Shown here: piece after piece, positions 16,240 to 23,509 of the stretch
Layout of the letters: each line of letters opens with the position of its first letter
Numbering within the stretch: position 1 is the stretch's first letter
Source: Sphingomonas elodea ATCC 31461
GTDB taxonomy: Bacteria > Pseudomonadota > Alphaproteobacteria > Sphingomonadales > Sphingomonadaceae
Length of the DNA: 64,000 bases
Reading direction: 5' to 3'
Assembly: GCF_000226955.1 (NCBI RefSeq)
Contig: NZ_AGFU01000050.1
Span: 1 to 64,000, forward strand
The notes under the pieces: generated by a model
What the model was told of the DNA's origin: nothing
Database searches by the model: none
The model's input: the letters and a program-made list of their open reading frames with translations, nothing else
Made by a program: the position numbers and the translations under genes

Positions 16240-16800
16240 ATGCCCCCGGTAGAACTCCCCCAGGCGCTCCGCGACTATTTCGAAGGCTCGCCCGTCGCGC
16301 TCTCGCTCGGCGAGGCGGCCGGCGACCATCCGCTGCTGCTGACCAACCAGCGGTTCCGCGACCTCACCGGCTATGCGACCAGCGAGATCGTCGGCCAGAA
16401 TTGCCGCTTTCTCCAAGGCGACAGCGACAATCGGGAAGCGCGGACCCGCATCCATGCATTTCTGGGTGACGATGCGCAGACCAGCGTCCGCACCGCGATC
16501 GTCAATTTCCGCAAGGATGGGCGCGCCTTCGTCAACCTGCTTTACATGTCGAAGCTGCGGGCGCTCACCGGCGAGGTGCGCTACATCTTCGCCTCGCAGT
16601 TCGATGTCAGCCGCACCCAGCCCGAGCGGCTGGCGGACTATGATGCGGCGCTCGGGCAAACGATCGCACGACTTGCTCCCGTCGTGGCCGAAAGCGGTAT
16701 TGCGGTAGAAGGCACGCTGATCACCATCGCCAATACCGCCGCGACCATCGCACAGGCGAAGATGACGCTTTCCGATCTCGACGCGGGAAGCATCCTGTGA
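16240..16800 (+). CDS. short LOV-domain blue-light photosensor
   Basis: 186 residues. The LOV core shows TNQRFRDLTGY, then GQNCRFLQG, with the flavin-adduct Cys55, VNFRKDGRAF with an FMN-binding Asn and FASQFDVS with the signalling Gln120. A helical tail of about 55 residues rich in Ala and Thr follows and may dimerise or bind the kinase. The ATG at 16240 is preceded by GAGGT; the frame opens 24 codons earlier with cysteine-rich sequence unlike the family. The stop overlaps the GTG of the next gene (GTGA), so translation is coupled to the kinase. No output domain of its own. Confidence 0.9.
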   Translation: MPPVELPQALRDYFEGSPVALSLGEAAGDHPLLLTNQRFRDLTGYATSEIVGQNCRFLQGDSDNREARTRIHAFLGDDAQTSVRTAIVNFRKDGRAFVNLLYMSKLRALTGEVRYIFASQFDVSRTQPERLADYDAALGQTIARLAPVVAESGIAVEGTLITIANTAATIAQAKMTLSDLDAGSIL

Positions 16801-19800
16801 ACGCGCCGTTCGATGCGCCCACAACCACCTTGCCCGTGGTCGGGATCGGCGCCTCGGCCGGCGGGCTGGAAGCGCTGCGCGAAATGCTCGCGCCGGCCCG
16901 CGCGCCGACCGGCATGGCATTCGTCATCGTCCAGCATCTCGATCCCAATCACGAGAGCATGCTGGCGCAGCTGCTCGATCGCCAAACCAACCTGGAAGTG
17001 CTTCAGTGCGAGGGCGGCGAGCAGATCGAAGCGGACAAGGTCTACATCATCCCGCCGGGCCATGGCCTCGCCATCCGCGGCGGACGGCTGGAGCTGACCG
17101 ACTTCGCCCAGCCGCGCGGGCTGCGGCGGCCGATCGACGACTTCTTTCTCTCGCTCGCCGCCGACCAGCAGGGCAACGCCGCCTGCGTGATCCTCTCCGG
17201 CACCGGCGCGGACGGCACGATCGGCTTGCGCGCGGTGAAGGAACATGGCGGCGTCTGCCTGGTCCAGGAGCCGGAAAGCGCGCGCTACGACGGCATGCCG
17301 CTCTCCGCAGTGGGCACGGGCCTCGTCGATTTCGTGAAGCAGCCGGGCGAGATGCTCGATTGCCTGCTCGCCTTCTTCAACCGCAACGGCGAGGAGCGGG
17401 AGGAAGAGGCGTCGCTCGTCGCCGACAATGTCGACGAGCTGTGCAAGGTGCTGCGCACCGCCATCGGCCATGACTTTTCGGGGTACAAGCGCACGACGCT
17501 GATCCGGCGGATCGAGCGTCGCATGCATGTGCTCGGCATTACCAGCGGCCGCACCTATCTCGCCCGCGCCAAGACCGATGCCGACGAATGCGAGGCGCTG
17601 TTCCGCGACCTGCTGATCAACGTCACCCGATTCTTCCGCGACGCCGACCTGTTCGACCGGCTCCGTACCCGCGTGATCGAGCCGCTGATGCGCAGCTGGA
17701 CCGGCGAGGAGGACATCCGGGTCTGGGTGCCGGGCTGCTCTTCCGGCGAAGAGGCGTACAGCATCGCGATGCTCTTCGCCGAAGCGGGCCGCAAGCTGGG
17801 GATGCCTGCCACCGGCGTGCAGATCTTCGCGACCGACATCGACGAGCAGATGCTGCAGATCGCCCGCAACGGGGTCTATCCCACCTCGGCGCTGATCGAC
17901 CTGCCCCCGGCGATGCGCGAGCGCTATACGCTACCGCATACCGAGCGCTTCCAGATCGTGCCGCAGATCCGCGACATGATCCGCTTTTCCAACCACAGCC
18001 TGGTCAAGGACCCGCCCTTTTCGCGGATCGACCTGGTCTCGTGCCGGAACCTGCTGATCTATTTCGACGATCGCCTGCAGCAATCGGTGATGCCGCTGCT
18101 CCACTACGCGATCCGGCCGGAGGGCTATCTGTTCCTCGGGCCGTCGGAAAGCATCGGCCGATTCGACCATCTCTTCCCGGCGGTGGACCATCAGGCGCGG
18201 ATCTTCCAGCGCTCGCCGGGGGCTCCGAACTACCCGATCGATCTGCCCGGCAGCGCCCGTGCGCGCAGTCCCCGCGAGGATCGGCACGAGCGCCAGTCCG
18301 GCCGGGTCGGCGCCGAGGAGACCGCGGCGGTCCGACGGCTGATCGACCGCTATGCGCCCGCCAGCCTGGTGCTCGACCAGGACGGCGTGATCATCGCCGC
18401 CTATGGCCGGCTGGGCCGCTATTTCGACTTCCCCGTTACCCGCACCGGCGGATCCAGCGCGATCGGCCTTGCCCGACCGGGGCTGCGCAACGTTCTCGGC
18501 CCGCTGCTCCGCGCCGGGCGCGACCAGCGCAAGCGGGTGGTGGCACGCGACGTGACGGTCGAGTCCGAATATGGCGCCCAGGCGATCGATGTGGTGTGCG
18601 ACCCGCTGCCCGACGGCACGCTGCTGTTCGTCTTCCGCGAGACCGCCCCCTTCCGCCCCGCGCTGGAGGATGATACCGCCGAGCTGGATGCCGGTGACGA
18701 CCATCTCGATGCGCTGGAAGACGAGTTGCGAGTCACTCGCCACCGATTGCGCACCACGGTGGAGGAACTGGAGACGGCGAATGAGGAGCTGAAGAGCTCC
18801 AACGAAGAAATGATGTCGATGAACGAGGAGCTCCAGTCGACCAACGAGGAGCTGTCCACGGTCAACGACGAGTTGAAGAGCAAGGTCGACCAGCTCACCG
18901 TCGCCAATTCGGACCTGCGCAATTTCTTCGAATCGACCGACCTCGCCGTAATCGTCTTGGACGGCGACCTGCGTATCCGCAGCTTCACCGAAGCGGCAAC
19001 CGCGCTGTTCCCGCTCCAGGCGACCGATCGCGGCCGCCCGCTTGCCGACGTCTCCAGCCGTCTGGCGGGCGTCGACTATCTGGGCGACGCGCGGGCGGTG
19101 ATCGCGGGCGGGGGTCCGCTGCAGCGGCGGGTCAGCACCCAGGACGGTGCCCGGACGCTGTCCATGCGCACCCTGCCCTATCGCGCACAGAACGGCACCA
19201 CCGACGGCGCGACCCTGGTTCTCACCGACATCACAGACGCCCTGTCGCTCGAACGTGCGCTTGCGGCCGAGCGCGAACGGCTGGACATGGCGATCCGTGC
19301 CGGCGGCATCGCGGTGTGGGAGTATCGCGTCGATACCGGCGAAACGCTGGTCGACGACCATGCCCGCGCGATCCTCGGTATCGACCCAGGCGTACCGTCG
19401 GACGATCCCGAGGCGCGGCTGGCCCGGCTCCATCCCGAGGACCGCAGCCTGTTCGATGCCGAGCTCGCCCGCGTGATCGCGGAGGGCGGAGATCTGGAGG
19501 TCAGCTACCGGATCCTCGAGGGCGACGACATCCGCCGTATCAAGACCTTCGGCCGGATGGTGCATGATGCCGATCCGCGCCGGCTGGTCGGCGTCTCGAT
19601 CGACGTCACCCCCGAATATGCCCTGGCCGAAACCCGCGAGCTGATGCTGCGCGAGATGAATCACCGGGTGAAGAACCTGTTCGCGATCGTCAGCGGCATG
19701 ATCTCGGCCGGCGCGCGCAGCCATGACGATGTGACCCGCTTCGCGAACGACATGCGCGAGCGGATCGCCGCGCTGGGCCGCGCCCATTCGCTCGCCTCGC

Positions 19801-20240
19801 CGGCCGGTGCGCTGCAGTCGATCGACCTGGGCGAACTGGTAGAAACCACCCTTGCCCCGTACCGGGACCATGCGGTGACGAAGATTCACGGCCCCATCGT
19901 GAAGATTCATCGGACCTGTTTGTCGCCGCTTGCGTTGATGCTCCACGAATGGGCGACGAACTCGGTCAAATATGGGGCACTGGGGCCCGCTTCGGGAGAA
20001 CTCGACGTGGTGTGGCAGCGCGTACCGGACGGCGTCCGGCTCGACTGGCGCGAGACTGGCGATCGCCCCGTCTCCGTCGAATCGGGTACCGGTTTCGGCA
20101 CGATCCTCGTTCAAACGTCGTCGCGCCAGCTTGGCGTTTCCGTCACACACTCGGCGGAGGACCGGACCTTCGCCATTCAAATCCATCTGCCTGCGAAAGT
20201 GCTTGCGAATGACGAAGACGGTGATGCTCATCGAGGATGA
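16797..20240 (+). CDS. CheB-CheR-PAS-HWE histidine kinase fusion
   Basis: 1147 residues. Residues 10-190 form a CheB methylesterase domain (GIGASAGG with Ser20, His47 in VQHLDPNH, Asp139 in SGTGADG). About 210-480 form CheR methyltransferase (VTRFFRDADLF; VPGCSSGEEAYSIAM; SCRNLLIYFD). A coiled coil of ELETANEELKSSNEE type (about 640-705) leads to PAS domains near 710-940. The kinase module has REMNHRVKNLF with His956, a HEWATNSVKYGAL N-box and LDWRETG, the WxE of the HWE family. The GTG start overlaps the LOV stop. Unlike true chemotaxis enzymes, such fusions sit in stress or light signalling pathways. It probably phosphorylates the downstream receiver protein. Confidence 0.93.
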   Translation: MNAPFDAPTTTLPVVGIGASAGGLEALREMLAPARAPTGMAFVIVQHLDPNHESMLAQLLDRQTNLEVLQCEGGEQIEADKVYIIPPGHGLAIRGGRLELTDFAQPRGLRRPIDDFFLSLAADQQGNAACVILSGTGADGTIGLRAVKEHGGVCLVQEPESARYDGMPLSAVGTGLVDFVKQPGEMLDCLLAFFNRNGEEREEEASLVADNVDELCKVLRTAIGHDFSGYKRTTLIRRIERRMHVLGITSGRTYLARAKTDADECEALFRDLLINVTRFFRDADLFDRLRTRVIEPLMRSWTGEEDIRVWVPGCSSGEEAYSIAMLFAEAGRKLGMPATGVQIFATDIDEQMLQIARNGVYPTSALIDLPPAMRERYTLPHTERFQIVPQIRDMIRFSNHSLVKDPPFSRIDLVSCRNLLIYFDDRLQQSVMPLLHYAIRPEGYLFLGPSESIGRFDHLFPAVDHQARIFQRSPGAPNYPIDLPGSARARSPREDRHERQSGRVGAEETAAVRRLIDRYAPASLVLDQDGVIIAAYGRLGRYFDFPVTRTGGSSAIGLARPGLRNVLGPLLRAGRDQRKRVVARDVTVESEYGAQAIDVVCDPLPDGTLLFVFRETAPFRPALEDDTAELDAGDDHLDALEDELRVTRHRLRTTVEELETANEELKSSNEEMMSMNEELQSTNEELSTVNDELKSKVDQLTVANSDLRNFFESTDLAVIVLDGDLRIRSFTEAATALFPLQATDRGRPLADVSSRLAGVDYLGDARAVIAGGGPLQRRVSTQDGARTLSMRTLPYRAQNGTTDGATLVLTDITDALSLERALAAERERLDMAIRAGGIAVWEYRVDTGETLVDDHARAILGIDPGVPSDDPEARLARLHPEDRSLFDAELARVIAEGGDLEVSYRILEGDDIRRIKTFGRMVHDADPRRLVGVSIDVTPEYALAETRELMLREMNHRVKNLFAIVSGMISAGARSHDDVTRFANDMRERIAALGRAHSLASPAGALQSIDLGELVETTLAPYRDHAVTKIHGPIVKIHRTCLSPLALMLHEWATNSVKYGALGPASGELDVVWQRVPDGVRLDWRETGDRPVSVESGTGFGTILVQTSSRQLGVSVTHSAEDRTFAIQIHLPAKVLANDEDGDAHRG

Positions 20241-20562
20241 GCTGTTCGTGGCGCTGGACGTGCAGGATGTGGTGGAGGAAGCCGGCTTCGCGGTGGACGG
20301 CCCCTATGTCTCGGTAGCCGAAGCGCTGGAAGCGGTCGCCGCCCGTCTTCCAGGATGCGCGATCCTCGACGTCCGCCTGATCGACGGCGAGGTCTTTCCT
20401 GCCGCCGACGTGCTGCGGGATGCAGGCGTGCCGATCATCTTCCATTCCGGCCATGCCGACGCGATGTCGCTGCGCGGCCGCTACCCGCACGCGGTCGTCT
20501 GCTCGAAGCCATGCTCACCCAGAGCGTTGCGTGCCGCGGTGGAAGGCGTGTTCGGCGGCTGA
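20209..20562 (+). CDS. single-domain response regulator (receiver only)
   Basis: 117 residues forming one receiver domain: MLIEDELFVALDV, phospho-acceptor Asp54 in ILDVRL, HSGH with Ser80 and the conserved CSKPC Lys100. The ATG at 20209 lies 32 bases inside the kinase gene in another frame, so the pair is co-translated. Such receivers are common partners of HWE kinases. It lacks an output domain and may act as a phosphate sink or relay. Ends two bases from the convergent PAP2 gene. Confidence 0.9.
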   Translation: MTKTVMLIEDELFVALDVQDVVEEAGFAVDGPYVSVAEALEAVAARLPGCAILDVRLIDGEVFPAADVLRDAGVPIIFHSGHADAMSLRGRYPHAVVCSKPCSPRALRAAVEGVFGG

Positions 20563-20564
20563 CG

Positions 20565-21548
20565 TCAGGCGGCGGTCCGCACTCGCCAGCGGATCAGCTG
20601 CGTCGCCGCCCACCAGCCGACCAGAGCGACTCCTGCGCCCAGGATCAGGTCGATCAGATAATGGGTGCCCTCGACGGGCGTGGACAGCAGCATCGCGCAC
20701 GGCAACGCGGTAAGCCACCAGCGCAACGGCCCGCACCGCTGCGCGGCGGCAATATAGAGTGTCGCCGAGGCGGCATGGAAGCTCGGGGCGGAAACCAGCC
20801 CGCGCAGCTGGCCCAGATCGATCACGGTGAAGCTGTGGGCGCGAAGTGCCGGGATCAGGTCCGGCTGCCACAGCTCGCTCATCGGCATATAGGGGATCGG
20901 CCCGTGCCACAGAAAGGCGAACGGCCCGATCGCCGGCATCTGGCTGTAGATCGCCAGCGCCATCACCGCCGAAATGGCGAAGGCGGCGAGAAAGCGATGC
21001 GCCTCGCGCCGCTGCCCGGTCACTGCGAACCAGCCCAGCAACAGGGCCGGCGTGACGAAGATGCTCTGATAGGCGGCGATGCCCAGCAGTTGCAGCGAGC
21101 GATGCGCGGCCACCAGCTCGTACCATGCGACCCAATCGAACTGCAGCAGCTCGTCGATGCGCTGCAACCCGGCATCGGCGAAGCCGACGCTCAACGCCGA
21201 CACCGGATAGGAGCAGGTGGCGCCGGTCAGCGCCATCGCGATGAACAGCGTGTAATATTCCACGATATCCGCGACGACGAGGCTCCAGCGACGCCCGTCG
21301 CGAAGGCACCATCCGCGGACAAGCGGCCCGACGGCGAGGATAGCGTAATAGGGGATGTTGCTGCGCGAGAAGAGGTCGACGCGGAGTCCGGTCGCCCACA
21401 GCAGCGACATGCAGGCCGCGAGGCCCATCACAACTGCGATGCGCACCTGAAGCGGCGAAAAGCCGATCGTAGCCTGCGAGACGCGTGGGATGTCGGGAAA
21501 CAGCGATGCGGCGGCAGGAAGGGCAGAGGAACGGCGTGGTTCGGTCAA
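20565..21548 (-). CDS. membrane PAP2-family phosphatase (PAP2_3/inositol phosphorylceramide synthase-like)
   Basis: 327 residues with six or more membrane segments. SAPSFHAASATLY is the PSxH motif and TPVEGTHYLIDLILG the final Hx3D motif of the PAP2 superfamily, in the form found in PAP2_3 proteins such as Aur1-type lipid transferases. It would hydrolyse or transfer a lipid phosphate on the periplasmic side. Sphingomonads make sphingolipids, so a sphingolipid head-group role is possible, but this is inference. The start is TTG at 21548; a later ATG is possible. Confidence 0.75.
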   Translation of the reverse strand: MTEPRRSSALPAAASLFPDIPRVSQATIGFSPLQVRIAVVMGLAACMSLLWATGLRVDLFSRSNIPYYAILAVGPLVRGWCLRDGRRWSLVVADIVEYYTLFIAMALTGATCSYPVSALSVGFADAGLQRIDELLQFDWVAWYELVAAHRSLQLLGIAAYQSIFVTPALLLGWFAVTGQRREAHRFLAAFAISAVMALAIYSQMPAIGPFAFLWHGPIPYMPMSELWQPDLIPALRAHSFTVIDLGQLRGLVSAPSFHAASATLYIAAAQRCGPLRWWLTALPCAMLLSTPVEGTHYLIDLILGAGVALVGWWAATQLIRWRVRTAA

Positions 21549-21663
21549 GGGCGTGGCTCGTCGGCAATGCGTGGCGACCCGCCTGCTCCTGGTGCCCGCG
21601 TGCCGTTCGTGATCCTACCCCAGCGATGCCGCCGCGCCTAGTCTCCCCCGGGATCTGCCGCGC

Positions 21664-21725
21664 GTGGCACTTTACCGGCGGGTAAAGTGCCACAAACGGT
21701 CGTTCTGCAACCGGGCAAAGTGCCA
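21664..21725. repeat. three-copy AAAGTGCCA element (inverted pair plus direct repeat)
   Basis: GTGGCACTTTACC (21664-21676) and GGTAAAGTGCCAC (21681-21693) form a perfect 13-bp inverted repeat with a 4-base loop. A third copy, GGCAAAGTGCCA, starts at 21714, 33 bp (about three helical turns) after the second. They lie 72-134 bp upstream of the winged-helix-like gene at 21798. The rest of 21549-21797 shows nothing else. Likely an operator or iteron set; a hairpin terminator is less likely because no T-run follows. Confidence 0.7.
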
Positions 21726-21797
21726 TGGCTGGTCCAAGTGGCCGTGCCGCCATTGAGGGGATTCACAGCCGAGTCGGGATGTGCTTAGATTCCTGCT

Positions 21798-22352
21798 ATG
21801 TTCCAGCATGATCTATTCGCCGCAGCACCTGCCGCCGCGCCGGACGCGGCCTGCCCCGCCCCGCCGATGGACCTGCCCGCGGTGCTCGACCGGCTGAGCG
21901 AAACCTGCGAGCGGCCGCGCTACAGCTTCATGGTGCTTCAGCTGATCGCGCAGGCCAGCGCCCGCAGCGGCTGGGCCGGTCCCTGGATCGAGGCGAACGG
22001 CCGCCGCCTGCCGGTACGCGACTGGCTGAGCGAGGCCCTTACCCCCGTCGCACGCCGCGATCCGCGTCGGCTGGGGCTCGCCGCCCGCGCCCGGGCGGAG
22101 CTGGAAAAGGCGGGCACCCTGCCCCGAGACCCGGAAGCCGCCGAACGGGCGATCGAGGCGGAGGTGCAGCACCGCATCCGCCTGTCCGGCCGCACCAATG
22201 TCAGCCGCGCGGTATCCGAGTTGGTGCGCGCGGGCCTGGTCCGTCGCCATTATCGCGGCTACCGCGTCGATCACGAGAATCGCGGCGCCCAGCGCCATGC
22301 GGTCTATGCGGTGACCGACGAGGCACGACGGGCGCTCCAGCTAGGCGCGTGA
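21798..22352 (+). CDS. hypothetical protein with winged-helix-like C-terminus
   Basis: 184 residues. The N-terminal 25 are Ala/Pro-rich; the middle holds an amphipathic region (YSFMVLQLIAQASARSGWAGPWI, RDWLSEALTPVARRDPRRLG). The C-terminal 60 residues read as a winged helix: SGRTNVSRAVSELVRAGLVRRHYRGYRVDHEN and AVYAVTDEARRAL, with recognition helix and wing. It may bind the three AAAGTGCCA copies upstream (inference). I recognise no named family. It ends overlapping the rhodanese gene tail-to-tail by 12 bases. Confidence 0.6.
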   Translation: MFQHDLFAAAPAAAPDAACPAPPMDLPAVLDRLSETCERPRYSFMVLQLIAQASARSGWAGPWIEANGRRLPVRDWLSEALTPVARRDPRRLGLAARARAELEKAGTLPRDPEAAERAIEAEVQHRIRLSGRTNVSRAVSELVRAGLVRRHYRGYRVDHENRGAQRHAVYAVTDEARRALQLGA

Positions 22353-22697
22353 AGCGGGGCGGGCGAGTACGAAGCCTTCGTCCAGCCAGCTGGTGATTCC
22401 CCCCGCCATCAGCTTCACCGGTCGCCCGAGCCGCGCCAGCCGCAGCGCCGCGCGTGCCGCGCCGTTGCAGTGCGGGCCGGCGCAATAGACGACGAACAGC
22501 GTGCCGTCCGGCCACGCCGCCATCTTCGACGCGACGATCTTGCCGTGCGGCAGGTTGATCGCGCCCGGCACGTGCCCCCGCGCGAACAGCGCAGGCCCTC
22601 GCACGTCGAGCAGCACGAAGCCGGGATCCTCCGCCTGCATCGCTTCATGGGTATCCCGGCAATCCGTCTCGAAGCGGAGAATGTCGGCAAGCTGCAC
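22341..22697 (-). pseudogene. rhodanese-like sulfurtransferase, 5' end deleted
   Basis: The rhodanese core is intact: LLDVRGPALFARGHVPGAINLPHG, VVYCAGPHCNGA with the active Cys, and a KLMAGGITSWLDEGF tail. The family begins with about 15-20 more residues before the ADILRFETDC segment. Here the frame continues upstream of about 22694 only into the antisense of an AraC-regulator remnant, with no plausible start site. Internal starts (GTG 22697, ATG 22640) lack a ribosome binding site. I take it as 5'-truncated, with its promoter lost. Confidence 0.7.
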
Positions 22698-23340
22698 GTC
22701 GAAGTGGAAGCTGGGCTTGAGGTGCTGGCAACGGCAGGCACCATCGTCGTTCCCGGTTGGCGTACGCAGGACCCGGCTCCCTCTCCCGCACTGCACGCGG
22801 CGCTGCTGGCGGCGCATGCGCGCGGTGCGCGGCTGGTGACGATCTGCTCGGGCGCCTTCCTGCTCGCCGCCACCGGGCTACTCGACGGCCGGCGCGCGAC
22901 CACTCATTGGCGCTATGCCGACACGCTGCGCGCGACCTATCCCGAAGTAACCGTCGAGACCGACGGGCTCTATGCAGACGACGGCGCCTTGTGGTGCCCG
23001 CGCATCGCAGCGGCGGGCAGGCGCAGTTTGTCGAGCGCCCGCTGCCGGTCGACCCGCGCCGATCCGGCCCGGCGCTGGACCATCGCGACCATGGCCGCGA
23101 GTGCGGTGATGAGCAGGCGCACCCTCGCCCGCCGCTTCCACGACGCGACCGGCATGACACCCGGCGCCTGGCTGCTCGCGCAGCGGGTGGAGGCAGCGCG
23201 GACCCTGCTGAAGACCACGCCGTTGTCGATCGATCGGATTGCCGATGCCTCGGGGCTCGGCAGCGCGGCCAACTTCCGCCAGCATTTCGCCGCGCGCCTC
23301 GGCATCGCTCCCCTACTCTACCGAAGGCAGTTCCGCCGCG
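22692..23340 (+). pseudogene. GlxA/FtrA-type AraC regulator, remnant with three deletions
   Basis: Pieces of a DJ-1/PfpI-AraC regulator are recognisable: GLEVLATAGTIVVPGWR, LVTICSGAFLLAATGLLDGR and ATTHWRYAD in one frame; then VVPAHRSGGQAQFVERPLP in the +1 frame near 22990-23050; then the original frame again with WTIATMAASAVMSRRTLARR and the second helix-turn-helix up to LYRRQFRR. About 50 N-terminal residues, a central piece of about 30 (with the SAGxAAGIDLCLH motif) and about 15 before the AraC domain are missing, and no stop follows the domain. The family is typically divergent from the rhodanese gene. This copy cannot make a full regulator. Confidence 0.8.
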
Positions 23341-23509
23341 ACGCGGCCCGAGCAGGCGGGTTGCAATGCGCGGCGATCCCTGAAATCAGCGGAGCCAGCG
23401 CGCGGCAGGGGAGCCGCCGGAACAACAAGGGGGCCATCGAACCAGATCCGCGCGCGTCCGTCGCCGTCCCCGCCCCCTTTTCGCCTTTTCTCAAGGATCG
23501 ATCGCTTCC

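Noticed and set aside
23337-23509. Continuation of the AraC remnant frame toward the GH92 gene
   Set aside because: Similarity ends at LYRRQFRR; the rest has no family pattern and runs out of frame into the GH92 signal peptide.
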